A stretch of DNA of 64,000 nt from Chitinophaga sp. 180180018-3 (GCF_037893185.1 NZ_CP140772.1:7618001-7682000), one strand, 5' to 3'; shown: positions 26,723 to 35,730, counted from the stretch's first letter. Made by a program: numbers and translations. The notes: a model not told the origin generated them from the sequence alone.

Positions 26723-28750
26723 TTACAAGGTTTCTTTCAGCCAGTTAAAGAATTCGCGTTGCCAAACGATGGCATTTTGTGGTTTGAGCACCCAGTGATT
26801 TTCTTCCGGGAAATAGAGCAGTTTACTTTTGATGCCTTTCAGCTGTGCCAGCTGGAAAGCCTGGAGTCCCTGCTCGATAGGAACGCGGAAGTCGATGCCA
26901 CCCTGGATAATGAGGATGGGGGTATTCCATTTATTGGCGTATTCGCTGGGATTAAAGTTTTTGTATCCTTTTGCGTTGGCCGGATCCCAGTAAGCGCCTA
27001 TATCCCAGTTAGCGAACCATAATTCTTCGGTAGTGCCGTACCAGCTTTTCAGGTCGAAGAGGCCATCGTGGGCGATGAAGCTCTTGAAGCGGTTTTCATG
27101 TACACCTGCCAGCATGTAAACGGAATAACCGCCGTAGCTGGCGCCTACAGCGCCGAGGCGGGATTTATCCACATAGCTTTCCCTGCTTACATCGTCGATG
27201 GCGGAAAGGTAATCTTTGATCGGTTGTCCGCCCCAGTCTTTACTGATAGCGGCATTCCATTCCACACCATGGCCGGGCATCCCTCTTCTGTTGGGAGCCA
27301 CTACTATATATCCCTGGGAGGCCATGAGCTGGAAGTTCCAGCGGAAGGAGTAAAACTGAGAAACAGCAGATTGAGGCCCGCCCTGGCAGTACAGCAGGGT
27401 GGGATATTTTTTAGCAGGATCGAAATCAGGTGGGAAGATGACCCAGGTAAGCATATCCTTGCCATCCGTAGTCTTCACCCAGCGTTTTTCGATTTTGCAC
27501 ATCCCGATTTTGTCGTAGATGTCTTTGTTTTCGTGTGTAATAGTCGTGAGACTGCCTTTTTGCAGGTCTACGGAGTACAGTTCAGCAGCGTGGTTCATAT
27601 CGGCACGGGCCACCACCATAGTGTTGCCGCTCTGGCCGAGGATGTCATTGATATCGAAATCGCCCGTAGTTACCTGGCGTATATGCTTCTCCGTTGTCTG
27701 CGCCGGATTTTTCTGAAGGGCGATTTCCAGCAATTGTTCCGTGCCTTTTATAACAGCGAGGAAATAGATCTTTTTACCATCGTTGCTAAACCGGCAGGAA
27801 GAGGCCGTGCCATCCCAGTTTTTAGTGAGGTTGGTGATGGTGCCGGTAGCGCGATTCAGGATGATGACATCATTTTTATCGGATTCATAGCCATCATGCG
27901 CCATGCTCAGCCAGGTAAGGAATTTGCCATCGGCGCTGAACGAAGGGGCAACATCGTAGCCCATCATGCCTTCGGAGAGGTTGCGGGTAGCTTTGGTTTC
28001 GAGGTTGTATTCGTAAAGGTCGGTATTGGTGCTGACAGCATAATCTTTCCCGTATTTCTTTTTGCATACATAGATGATGCTTTTCCCATCGGGCGCCCAG
28101 ATCATGTCTTCCGGGCCACCGGAAGGCATCTGCGGGCAGTCGTGGGGCTCTCCTTCCATGATATCTACCGGCGTACCTACTTCGCCATCGTTATAGGTAG
28201 CGTAGAAGACATGAGAAAAGTTGCCGTCTTCCCAAGCGTCCCAGTGACGGTAATTCAGGTTATCATAGATCTGAACGTTCGATTTGGCGAGGTCGGGGTA
28301 ATGATCCACTCCGGAGATCTTTTTGATTTTTACTTCTTTCGAAAATAAAATATGCTTCCCGTCGGGAGCAATGCGAATATTCTGCATGCCGCCTTCCACG
28401 TGGGTTTTCTGTACAGGATCAACGCCATCGGCATTCATTTCGTACCATTGTCCTTTCAGGGAAAACCCAACCTTGTTGCCGGGCAGAACAGCCACATCGC
28501 CTTCTGCGCCCGGGGTTTGGGTCAGCTGTTTGGGTTGCCCGCCGGCCAGGGGAACGGCGTAGAGGTTTTTCTCGCCTTTATTTTCGGCCATATTAATCCT
28601 GGAAACGCCGTAAATAACGGTTTTACCATCGGCGCTCAACGCCTCTCCGCTTACCCTTCCGAGCTGCCATAACAGTTCGGGGGTCATCTTGTCCTGGGCT
28701 ATAGCCATAGTAGAAAAGAATAGTCCTGTCAGTAAAAATGGTTTAAACAT
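26723..28750 (-). CDS. Secreted S9 family prolyl-oligopeptidase-like peptidase
   Basis: 675 residues with a signal peptide ending near AIAQ. A beta-propeller of WD40/PD40-like repeats (TPELLWQLGRVSGEALSADG onward) occupies about 25-410; an alpha/beta-hydrolase domain follows. The catalytic Ser is in GASYGGY near 538, Asp in GGIDFRVP near 619 and His in EENHW near 651. Expected to release dipeptides or oligopeptides in the periplasm. It is divergent from hflX and may share a transcript with the PaaG-like gene. Confidence 0.92.
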   Translation of the reverse strand: MFKPFLLTGLFFSTMAIAQDKMTPELLWQLGRVSGEALSADGKTVIYGVSRINMAENKGEKNLYAVPLAGGQPKQLTQTPGAEGDVAVLPGNKVGFSLKGQWYEMNADGVDPVQKTHVEGGMQNIRIAPDGKHILFSKEVKIKKISGVDHYPDLAKSNVQIYDNLNYRHWDAWEDGNFSHVFYATYNDGEVGTPVDIMEGEPHDCPQMPSGGPEDMIWAPDGKSIIYVCKKKYGKDYAVSTNTDLYEYNLETKATRNLSEGMMGYDVAPSFSADGKFLTWLSMAHDGYESDKNDVIILNRATGTITNLTKNWDGTASSCRFSNDGKKIYFLAVIKGTEQLLEIALQKNPAQTTEKHIRQVTTGDFDINDILGQSGNTMVVARADMNHAAELYSVDLQKGSLTTITHENKDIYDKIGMCKIEKRWVKTTDGKDMLTWVIFPPDFDPAKKYPTLLYCQGGPQSAVSQFYSFRWNFQLMASQGYIVVAPNRRGMPGHGVEWNAAISKDWGGQPIKDYLSAIDDVSRESYVDKSRLGAVGASYGGYSVYMLAGVHENRFKSFIAHDGLFDLKSWYGTTEELWFANWDIGAYWDPANAKGYKNFNPSEYANKWNTPILIIQGGIDFRVPIEQGLQAFQLAQLKGIKSKLLYFPEENHWVLKPQNAIVWQREFFNWLKETL

Positions 28751-28844
28751 GATAACGAAAGGTTGTTTTGGATCGGGTAAATGTAGGAAGAAATGTGTTT
28801 AAGCCCGTTCAGTGCGTCAAAAATTCCTGTGGCGGCCGGATAAA

Positions 28845-28874
28845 TTTGCAGCCCGTAAATTCTGTGTAAATTTG
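28845..28874 (+). promoter_or_regulatory. hflX promoter
   Basis: TTTG (28845-28848), 18 bases, then TAAATTTG (28867-28874), a near-ideal Bacteroidota promoter. A second TAAATTTG at 28841-28848 contains the -33 element. The predicted start is about 14 bases before the hflX initiation codon. Confidence 0.65.
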
Positions 28875-28893
28875 CCCCAAATTCAGAAATAAC

Positions 28894-30084
28894 TTGATTG
28901 AGAAAAAACAAGTAGTACAAACAGAAGAAAGAGCCGTTATCGTGGGGGTTATCACAAAAGACCAGACCGAGCGGCAGGTCAATGAATTTCTCGACGAACT
29001 GGTGTTCCTGGCTGAAACCGCCGGCGCCAGGGCCGTTAAACGTTTCACCCAGCGGTTGGCGCACCCCGACAGGGCCACTTTCGTCGGAAAGGGAAAGCTG
29101 GAGGAAATATTCCAGTTCATTACCGGCAGAGATATTTCGCTGGTGATATTCGATGATGAGCTGACAGGTTCCCAGATCGCCAACATAGAAAAGGTGCTGA
29201 AGGTAAAGGTGATCGATCGCAGCGACCTTATCCTGGACATCTTTGCCCGCCGTGCCCGCACTGCGCAGGCAAAAGTACAGGTAGAGCTGGCACAGTACCA
29301 GTATATCCTGCCCCGTTTGCGTGGTATGTGGAGCCACCTGGAACGCCAGGGAGGCGGTATCGGAAGCAGGGGCCCGGGGGAAACGGAAATTGAAACGGAC
29401 CGTCGTATTGTGAAAGATAAGATTGCGCTTTTGCGTAAGCGGCTCACGGAGATCGATAAGCAATCCCTGACCCAGCGTAAAGAGCGAGGCGAATTCATCC
29501 GGGTAGCCCTGGTTGGTTATACCAACGTAGGCAAGAGCACCATCATGAACCTGCTCAGCAAAAGTGAGGTATTTGCGGAAAACAAATTGTTTGCGACCCT
29601 GGACACCACTACCCGGAAGGTAGTGTTTGAACAGACGCCTTTCCTGCTTAGTGATACCGTAGGATTTATCCGGAAACTCCCCCATCACCTTGTGGAGAGC
29701 TTCAAATCTACGCTGGATGAAGTAAGGGAAAGTGATATCCTGATTCATGTAGTGGATACCTCCCACCCGCAGTATGAAGAGCAGATAGAAGTGGTGAACC
29801 GTACGCTGCAGGAGCTGAAGGCCTTTGAAAAGCCCACTATCATGATCTTCAACAAGATGGACCTTTACGAAGCGAATACCTTCGATCAATGGCTGGAGCC
29901 GGAAGTAAAGCAGGACATCCTGAATGACCTGAAACAGAACTGGGAAACGAAGACCCAGGGCAATTGTGTCTTCATATCAGCAACAGAAAAAAGAAACATT
30001 GAGGAACTGCGAAAAACCATTCTGGAAAAGGTTACGCAGTTGTACCGGGAGCGTTATCCCTATAAAACGGAATATTTCTACTAA
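28894..30084 (+). CDS. hflX: Ribosome-associated GTPase HflX
   Basis: 396 residues. The N-terminal HflX domain has FVGKGKLEE, VIFDDELTGSQ, DLILDIFARRA and GPGETEIETDRR. The GTPase domain has G1 GYTNVGKST, G3 DTVGFIRKLPHHL and G4 NKMD. HflX splits stalled ribosomes after heat or antibiotic stress. The start is a TTG at 28894, since no ATG is in frame nearby and the promoter leaves only a short leader. The stop codon overlaps the Rieske start (TAATG). Confidence 0.95.
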   Translation: MIEKKQVVQTEERAVIVGVITKDQTERQVNEFLDELVFLAETAGARAVKRFTQRLAHPDRATFVGKGKLEEIFQFITGRDISLVIFDDELTGSQIANIEKVLKVKVIDRSDLILDIFARRARTAQAKVQVELAQYQYILPRLRGMWSHLERQGGGIGSRGPGETEIETDRRIVKDKIALLRKRLTEIDKQSLTQRKERGEFIRVALVGYTNVGKSTIMNLLSKSEVFAENKLFATLDTTTRKVVFEQTPFLLSDTVGFIRKLPHHLVESFKSTLDEVRESDILIHVVDTSHPQYEEQIEVVNRTLQELKAFEKPTIMIFNKMDLYEANTFDQWLEPEVKQDILNDLKQNWETKTQGNCVFISATEKRNIEELRKTILEKVTQLYRERYPYKTEYFY

Positions 30085-30425
30085 TGGCGAAAAAATACTC
30101 CTGGTATAAACTGGATGAAGGCAGTTTACCGCTGGCAGAGAAAGAGATCAGCGTATTGGAGGTAAATGGAAAGAAAGTGTGTTGTACCCTTTACGAAGGG
30201 CAGCTGTACGGATTTGCGTTTAAATGTCCGCATGCCAGCGGCATTATGGCCGAAGGGTTTATTGATGACGGCGGCAATGCGGTATGTCCGATACACCGTT
30301 ACAAATTCAGTTTACGGAATGGCTACAACAGCAGCGGCGAAGGCTATTACCTGAAAACCTATCCGATAGAGCAGCGGGAAGATGGCCACTGGATGGGCAT
30401 GGAGAAGACCGGATGGCTCTGGTAG
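30084..30425 (+). CDS. Rieske [2Fe-2S] ferredoxin-like protein
   Basis: 113 residues. The cluster ligands are C48 and H50 in CPH and C68 and H71 in CPIH. It resembles soluble Rieske ferredoxins or the small subunit of nitrite-reductase-like systems, but no oxygenase or reductase partner lies nearby. There is no signal peptide. The start overlaps the hflX stop, so the two are translated from one mRNA; the functional link is unknown. Confidence 0.88.
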   Translation: MAKKYSWYKLDEGSLPLAEKEISVLEVNGKKVCCTLYEGQLYGFAFKCPHASGIMAEGFIDDGGNAVCPIHRYKFSLRNGYNSSGEGYYLKTYPIEQREDGHWMGMEKTGWLW

Positions 30426-30504
30426 CGGCTGACGGGGAATTATCTTTCTGTTAAAAGTGGCGTATGTATTTGAAGTAACCGGTATATGCCTGTAACTTTT
30501 CATT

Positions 30505-32142
30505 ATGCTGACTTTACCTACAACGCGTACATTTGTTCTGACTGAAAAGCAGGTCTGGCTGTTGATTACAGCCATGGTAGTATTGTTGCAATTCAGCGCA
30601 TTATTTGTGCCCATCCTTGAACCGGATGGCGCGCTATATGCCGGCATTGCCAAAACGATGGTCCAGAAACACGATTACTGGAACTTATATGCAGATGGCC
30701 ACGACTGGCTCGACAAGCCTCACTTCCCCTTTTGGATAACCGCCATCAGTTTTCAGATTTTCGGGATCCATACCTGGTCGTATAAGCTGCCGGCCATCCT
30801 GTTTCTGCTGATGGGGGCCTGGTATACCTATCGGTTTGCCCTGTACCTTTACGGAGAGAAAGTAGCCCGTTGGGCGGTTTGCATCCTGCTTACGGCGGAA
30901 CACCTGGTGATTTCCAACAACGACGTAAGAGCTGAGCCTTATCTGACAGGGCTGATCATAGCGGCAGTATTTTACTTTTACCGGCGAAAAATCGTATTAG
31001 GAGCCGTTTTTATGGCCTGTGCGATCATGACAAAGGGGTTGTTTGCCCTGGTGCCCGTAGGGGCCGCCATTGGCGGACAATTGCTGTTTACCCGTCAATG
31101 GAAGGAGTTGTTGCATCTTCGCTGGTTGCTGGCATTTTTCCTGACAGCATTATTCATTACACCGGAGCTGTATGCCCTGTACCAGCAGTTCGACCTGCAC
31201 CCGGAGAAGACGGTTTTCGGTACCACGCATGTATCGGGGCTGCGGTTTTTCTTCTGGGATAGCCAGTTTGGCCGTTTTATGAATACCGGGCCTATCAAGG
31301 GAGCCGGGGATCCGTTCTTCTTTTTTCATACGGTATTATGGGCTTTTTTGCCGTGGTCGGTGATGTTATATGCAGCCCTCATTATTTTCATCAGGAGATG
31401 GAAGCAGCAGCGGGAATATTATTGCATCAGTGCCGCGCTGGCAACATTTATTTTGTTTTCCTTGTCGCGGTTCCAGTTGCCACATTACCTGAATATCATC
31501 TTTCCTTTCTTTGCCATACTCACGGCAGCATATATTCTTTCATTGCAAACAGAAAAAGGGCTGAAGTTTTTCCGGGTTACACAATACAGCATTATCATAC
31601 TGATAGCCGTTGTAACGGTGGTTATAGACCTGCTGTATAAGCCTGCGATGGAGCATGCCTGGATGTTACTGGCGGGAGTATTGTTGATAATATATCTGCT
31701 GTTGCATTACTGGTTGGATAAAAACACACGGGAGGCGGTTTTTTACCGGACGATAGCGATCAGTATTTTATTGAACCTTTATCTGAACACTATTCTTTAC
31801 CCCGATATGATGCAGTACCAGAGCGGCAGTGTGGCGGCGAAGTATGCAAACGAGCATTTACCGGGGCAGGCGGTGGAGCTGTATCAGGTTAATTCTTATT
31901 CATTTGATTTTTATCTGAAGGCGGCAGTATTAAGGGGAGACACAGCAGCACCGGTTGTTTTTACGAGCCGGGAGGGGCTGGTATCTTTGGAACAGCAGGG
32001 GTATATATGTGAAGTGTTGCGGATATTTCCACATTTTTATGTGAGTAAGCTGGATATGCCGTTTGTGCGGAAAGCTACGAGGGACGGGGCATTGGGAGAG
32101 CGAATGTTAGTAGCGGTGAAGGGAGCCGGAAAAAAAATCTAA
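30505..32142 (+). CDS. ArnT/PMT-like membrane glycosyltransferase
   Basis: 545 residues with about 12 hydrophobic segments. The first periplasmic loop contains EPDGALYAGIAKTM followed by HDWLDKPHFPFW, the pattern of GT-C enzymes of the ArnT / PMT (GT39/GT83) group, which use polyprenyl-phosphate sugars. A long C-terminal soluble tail follows. The likely acceptor is lipid A or another envelope glycan; this is inference. It ends 80 bases before the tRNA-Asn gene. Confidence 0.85.
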   Translation: MLTLPTTRTFVLTEKQVWLLITAMVVLLQFSALFVPILEPDGALYAGIAKTMVQKHDYWNLYADGHDWLDKPHFPFWITAISFQIFGIHTWSYKLPAILFLLMGAWYTYRFALYLYGEKVARWAVCILLTAEHLVISNNDVRAEPYLTGLIIAAVFYFYRRKIVLGAVFMACAIMTKGLFALVPVGAAIGGQLLFTRQWKELLHLRWLLAFFLTALFITPELYALYQQFDLHPEKTVFGTTHVSGLRFFFWDSQFGRFMNTGPIKGAGDPFFFFHTVLWAFLPWSVMLYAALIIFIRRWKQQREYYCISAALATFILFSLSRFQLPHYLNIIFPFFAILTAAYILSLQTEKGLKFFRVTQYSIIILIAVVTVVIDLLYKPAMEHAWMLLAGVLLIIYLLLHYWLDKNTREAVFYRTIAISILLNLYLNTILYPDMMQYQSGSVAAKYANEHLPGQAVELYQVNSYSFDFYLKAAVLRGDTAAPVVFTSREGLVSLEQQGYICEVLRIFPHFYVSKLDMPFVRKATRDGALGERMLVAVKGAGKKI

Positions 32143-32159
32143 AAAAAGTGGAAGAAGAT

Positions 32160-32189
32160 TTTGCAGAAATGAAAATTTGCCTATTTTTG
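32160..32189 (+). promoter_or_regulatory. tRNA-Asn promoter
   Basis: TTTG (32160-32163), 18 bases, then TATTTTTG (32182-32189), the expected Bacteroidota consensus. The transcript would start about 29 bases before the mature tRNA. Confidence 0.65.
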
Positions 32190-32223
32190 CAATCCCAAAT
32201 CGCACAGACGGTGAGGGAAATAC

Positions 32224-32298
32224 TCCTCCTTAGCTCAGTTGGTTAGAGCATCTGACTGTTAATCAGAGGGTCGCTGGTTCAAGTCCAGCAGGGGGAGC
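32224..32298 (+). tRNA. tRNA-Asn (anticodon GTT)
   Basis: A full cloverleaf folds: acceptor TCCTCCT with AGGGGGA, D-arm GCTC/GAGC, anticodon stem TCTGA/TCAGA with loop CTGTTAA, and T-arm GCTGG-TTCAAGT-CCAGC. The discriminator is G and CCA is not encoded. Confidence 0.95.
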
Positions 32299-32304
32299 GA
32301 AGGA

Positions 32305-32337
32305 AAAGGTTCACAGAAATGTGGACCTTTTTTTATG
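32305..32337 (+). terminator. Terminator after tRNA-Asn
   Basis: An 11-bp stem (AAAGGTTCACA with TGTGGACCTTT, one G-T pair) around a GAAA loop is followed by TTTT. Confidence 0.88.
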
Positions 32338-32425
32338 TATAGACTATTTGTATAGTACCCATAGATATCCCCCTACTCCCAACAATAACGAACTTTAGCT
32401 ATCTTCAGCATTAAGTGTTTAACCA

Positions 32426-32863
32426 ATGACTAACATGTTGAAATTTGACTTAGAAATAGATATTCCTGCATCTCTTGAAATTGTTCATATGGAAGATAGA
32501 GTTAGGTTTCGTGGAAAGAAAGAAGACATCAGACTATTCGCAAGGGAATTTTATAAGCTCCGGGACCTCACAGACGGACAAGTTTGCAAACTGGGAAATT
32601 ATTCTCTGAAGGTGTCGGATTGGGTTACAGCAGACAGGGAAAGAGAAAATTGGATAGAGCTGCCTGCACATGCCTGGGTAGTTATGGGAAGTAAATTCAC
32701 GGAAGTAGCATATGAAGATGAGGAGAATCCATTTGACTTTAATGATTGCGGTTATACAGACAAAAATCCATTTGATATTGGTGTAGAAGTAGTGGATTTG
32801 CCTATTCGGTATATGGAATTTCATGAAGATGGGACGTATAAGGAGAAGATTATCAGAAGATAA
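32426..32863 (+). CDS. Unrecognised acidic protein
   Basis: 145 residues, no signal peptide or membrane helix, rich in Asp, Glu and aromatic residues in the second half (YEDEENPFDFNDCGYTDKNPFD). I recognise no family. Base composition is AT-richer than most of the window. It stands alone between tRNA-Asn and a convergent deacetylase gene, in a short segment bordered by tRNA genes, so an accessory origin is plausible. The second Met (32435) is an alternative start. Confidence 0.65.
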   Translation: MTNMLKFDLEIDIPASLEIVHMEDRVRFRGKKEDIRLFAREFYKLRDLTDGQVCKLGNYSLKVSDWVTADRERENWIELPAHAWVVMGSKFTEVAYEDEENPFDFNDCGYTDKNPFDIGVEVVDLPIRYMEFHEDGTYKEKIIRR

Positions 32864-32913
32864 CGTTGGTGTTGTTAACCTGGTTCAAATTGCCCATAAA
32901 AGGCTGTTCGCCT

Positions 32914-33750
32914 TTATTTTTTGTTGTTCCCGTTGGTTGTTATAAACTCCATCGCTTCGGAAAAAGTAGTCACCCAATAATCGCTTTGATGCGTTCTAAA
33001 ATACTCCAAAAATGCTTTGTGTGTTTCAGCTGAAATTTGAAATAGTTGTCCACCAACACCATGAAACTGATAAACTCCCATCCCTCCTGCTTTCTTCACC
33101 TTTTCTGCAAATGAAATCAGTTCATTTAACGTTGTGCCCGTCCATACATGCCAGGATGGGACTTGCATTGAATTCAGGTGTCTAAAATCAGTAATGATAC
33201 TATTGCTGTCTCCACCGGTTCGGCCAAACTTTACTAAACCTTTGTCTTGAATGATTTTTGAATAATCTGTGTCCCCAATAAATACGTTGTTGCATGGAAA
33301 GGCAAATGCCCGAATTTTTCTTTCGGGGTCCAACAAAGAAAGAATAGCGTTTTGAGTGGTGATTTCAGTTATAATTCTGTCAATAGTGTAATGGTCTATT
33401 GCAACAGCTTTGTTCCAGCCAAGTTTTTCAGGACAAGGATGAAATAAGGTGTGATTTGCAAGTTCATGTCTGTTTCTGGCGGCTAGGGTCCAGCCAAGAA
33501 CCGCTTCAGGGGTTTGCCCGATGATGTCAGATTTGGCGGAGCCTTGAATTGAATTTATGAAAAAAGTAGCTTTTAAACCAACGGCATCCAATTGAGGGAT
33601 GACAGTTGAAAGTTGCGTTTCCAAACCGTCGTCATAAGTCAGACAGATAATAGCTCTTTTTGAATTGTCAGTCTTTTTTGTCTGGGCAACAGAAGATGCG
33701 AAATAAAGAGTAGCTGCAAGGACGAATATCAAACATATTTTTGAATTCAT
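32914..33750 (-). CDS. Secreted polysaccharide deacetylase family protein
   Basis: 278 residues with a signal peptide ending near SVAQ. NodB-type motifs are visible: CLTYDDG (TFDDx, catalytic and metal Asp pair) and ELANHTLFHPC (HxxxH metal site), with FAFPCNN and a C-terminal YQFHGVG. Expected to remove N- or O-acetyl groups from a polysaccharide in the periplasm. A palindrome at 33807-33824 lies 57 bases upstream. Base composition is AT-richer than average here. Confidence 0.85.
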   Translation of the reverse strand: MNSKICLIFVLAATLYFASSVAQTKKTDNSKRAIICLTYDDGLETQLSTVIPQLDAVGLKATFFINSIQGSAKSDIIGQTPEAVLGWTLAARNRHELANHTLFHPCPEKLGWNKAVAIDHYTIDRIITEITTQNAILSLLDPERKIRAFAFPCNNVFIGDTDYSKIIQDKGLVKFGRTGGDSNSIITDFRHLNSMQVPSWHVWTGTTLNELISFAEKVKKAGGMGVYQFHGVGGQLFQISAETHKAFLEYFRTHQSDYWVTTFSEAMEFITTNGNNKK

Positions 33751-33806
33751 GTTCGAGGTTTTAAACTGTTGATAGGGGTACGCCCAACTTATTTAATTAC
33801 TTTTAC

Positions 33807-33824
33807 CGAAAGTATAAACTTTCG
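33807..33824. promoter_or_regulatory. Palindrome upstream of the deacetylase, possible operator
   Basis: CGAAAGT-ATAA-ACTTTCG, perfect 7-bp arms. It is closely similar to the palindrome at 3934-3956; both read TGCGAAA, 2-3 bases, TATACTTTCG on the minus strand and precede minus-strand genes. Confidence 0.5.
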
Positions 33825-34014
33825 CAAAAACAAGCATACTCAATTTACGAAACAAAAAATTTTATAAGAACACTTAAACTGAAGGCTAAGTAATTTTTCC
33901 TCAGATCAATATACCCCGTATATTTACACCGGACACACGACACATCAGCACAAACCAACACGCTATCGACTCAAACGTCCCGCAATTACTACCAACATCC
34001 TTATCCCGCTAAAC

Positions 34015-34653
34015 ATGCATCACCTGAACATCATTACCCACATCGTCTCCGGCACCATAGCCCTGCTCCTCGGCCTCGCCGCTATCCTGACAACAAAAGG
34101 CAGTAAATGGCATATCCTCGCGGGGCGCTGGTTTCTCGTATTTCTTGCCATGGTGATCATTACCGGCCTGATAGGCGTATTGGTATTTGGCAGAAATACC
34201 TTCCTGCTGGTTATTACTATGCTAAGCGCCTACGTAGCCTTTTCCGGATATCGTGCAATGAAATTAAAATCCAACCGGTTCCGTATATTGGATGCTACTA
34301 TTGCTATCATTACACTGGCAACCGTGTTTTATTTCATTTATTATTTCAGATCTATTGGAATGATCTGGTCGCCGGTAATCATTTACAGTACTGTTGGATA
34401 CTTATTATTTATTATATCCTATGATTTTTTTCGGTATCTGATTCCGCAGAATAGATATGGTAATCTTTGGTTGTATGAACACATTCTCAAAATGATGAGT
34501 GCATTCAGCGGAATACTGTCGGCTTTTACAGGCACTGTTTTCCCGCAGTATCATCCTTACAGCCAGTTCCTGCCTTCTACAGCCGGAACCATTGTAGCCA
34601 TTGGATTTATGATATATTGTTTTAGGAAGAAGATGGCAACTACGGTGGCGTAA
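34015..34653 (+). CDS. DUF2306-like membrane protein
   Basis: 212 residues with seven or so hydrophobic helices. The N-terminus (LNIITHIVSGTIALLLGLAA, then KGSKWHILAGRWF) and a later YEHILKM match the pattern of conserved His and Gly residues in DUF2306-type proteins. No enzymatic role is known to me. It is the last gene before tRNA-Gly. Confidence 0.7.
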   Translation: MHHLNIITHIVSGTIALLLGLAAILTTKGSKWHILAGRWFLVFLAMVIITGLIGVLVFGRNTFLLVITMLSAYVAFSGYRAMKLKSNRFRILDATIAIITLATVFYFIYYFRSIGMIWSPVIIYSTVGYLLFIISYDFFRYLIPQNRYGNLWLYEHILKMMSAFSGILSAFTGTVFPQYHPYSQFLPSTAGTIVAIGFMIYCFRKKMATTVA

Positions 34654-34735
34654 AGGATAGGAACAGGATAAGGTGACGAAAAACTTTGCCAGGACAGGCG
34701 GCCGATAAGTAATTTTTTCTATCTTTAAAGCAAAT

Positions 34736-34808
34736 GCGGAAATAGCTCATCTGGTAGAGCGACAGCTTCCCAAGCTGTAGGTGGCGGGTTCGAGTCCCGT
34801 TTTCCGCT
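34736..34808 (+). tRNA. tRNA-Gly (anticodon CCC)
   Basis: Acceptor GCGGAAA pairs with TTTCCGC; D-arm GCTC/GAGC; anticodon stem ACAGC/GCTGT with loop TTCCCAA; T-arm GCGGG-TTCGAGT-CCCGT. The discriminator is T and CCA is not encoded. Confidence 0.95.
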
Positions 34809-34814
34809 CACCCG

Positions 34815-34848
34815 AAGAAGCGCTGGCTCAACCCGGCGCTTCTTTTTT
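34815..34848 (+). terminator. Terminator after tRNA-Gly
   Basis: AGAAGCGC pairs with GCGCTTCT around a short loop, followed by a run of T. It ends 13 bases before the 3' end of the convergent SDR gene. Confidence 0.85.
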
Positions 34849-34860
34849 GCATATATGAAA

Positions 34861-35730
34861 TCAGGAGAAAATAGACCGGTAGTCGGTTACAAACCGGGCG
34901 AAGCTAATGGGAGCGGTGTTTGTTACATCGTCTACTGTTGTATGAACAGCTGACGCCTCTCCTCTTGCATAATGGGCGTAATCCTCAATTAACCCACCGA
35001 TCTGCCATTCAGGAAAGCCGGCTGCCTGCAGGGCGCCTTTCATTTGATCAGGGGAAACATCTACAAACGAAACTGGTTTGCCCAGTACTGCTGAAAGTGT
35101 ATCTGCTATTTCATAGTGCGTTAACGTGGCTGGCCCCGTAATGTTATAGACTTTATTTTCATGGCCTGTTGCTGTAAGGGCGCTTGCCGCAACAGCCGCT
35201 ATATCCCGGATGTCTACCAGGCTGATACCTGCATTCCCCACAGAAGCATAAAATCGTCCGTCGTTTTTAATATAGTCGCTGAAAGCGATCAGGCCCTGCA
35301 TGTATAAATTGGGGCGAAGAAAAGTGTAAGTCATGTCAAGTTCCCGGATACGCTGCTCTACCCTGGCATGATACCTTAAAAAACGTACCGGTGAATGAAT
35401 GTCGGCTGCAAACTGAGAAAGTTTCACGATATGTGCTGCACCTGCCTGCTGCGCCGCGTTTACAAGATTTAACTGCAGCTCTTCTGCCTGTTCAGATGAA
35501 TTAGTAAGAAGGAATACTTTCCGGATACCCTGTAATGCGGTCTTCAGGCTGTTCCTGTCTGCCAGATCACCAACTACTATTTCTGCCTGCGGGATATTCC
35601 TGAGCGTGCCGGCATTGTCACCGGAACGAACCAACGCCCTGAAGGGGATATTTAATGCTGTGAGTTGTTTTACCAATTGTGTGCCCACATTTCCGGTGGC
35701 GCCTGTGATAAGGATGGTAGCTTGTGCCAT
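34861..35730 (-). CDS. NmrA-like SDR family NAD(P)-binding protein
   Basis: 289 residues. The nucleotide-binding loop is TGATGNVG near 8-15, followed by a Rossmann fold and a VGDLADR segment. The lack of a classical YxxxK pair and the FLRPNLYMQ and YNITGPATLTHYEIA stretches fit the atypical NmrA / quinone oxidoreductase 2-like group. The ATG at 35730 is preferred to 35763, because the extension is not part of the fold. It may be cotranscribed with the AraC-TetX-like block 78 bases upstream. Confidence 0.85.
   Translation of the reverse strand: MAQATILITGATGNVGTQLVKQLTALNIPFRALVRSGDNAGTLRNIPQAEIVVGDLADRNSLKTALQGIRKVFLLTNSSEQAEELQLNLVNAAQQAGAAHIVKLSQFAADIHSPVRFLRYHARVEQRIRELDMTYTFLRPNLYMQGLIAFSDYIKNDGRFYASVGNAGISLVDIRDIAAVAASALTATGHENKVYNITGPATLTHYEIADTLSAVLGKPVSFVDVSPDQMKGALQAAGFPEWQIGGLIEDYAHYARGEASAVHTTVDDVTNTAPISFARFVTDYRSIFS

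Noticed and set aside
27068..28348. 426-codon open frame antisense to the S9 peptidase
   Set aside because: It mirrors the codon pattern of a well-conserved gene on the other strand and has no recognisable domain or initiation context.
28729..29889. 386-codon minus-strand frame across hflX
   Set aside because: Shadow of hflX, whose GTPase motifs are intact on the plus strand.
32224..34808. Genomic island with integrase at tRNA-Asn
   Set aside because: No integrase, recombinase or duplicated attachment core was found, so it is reported only as a possible old insertion.
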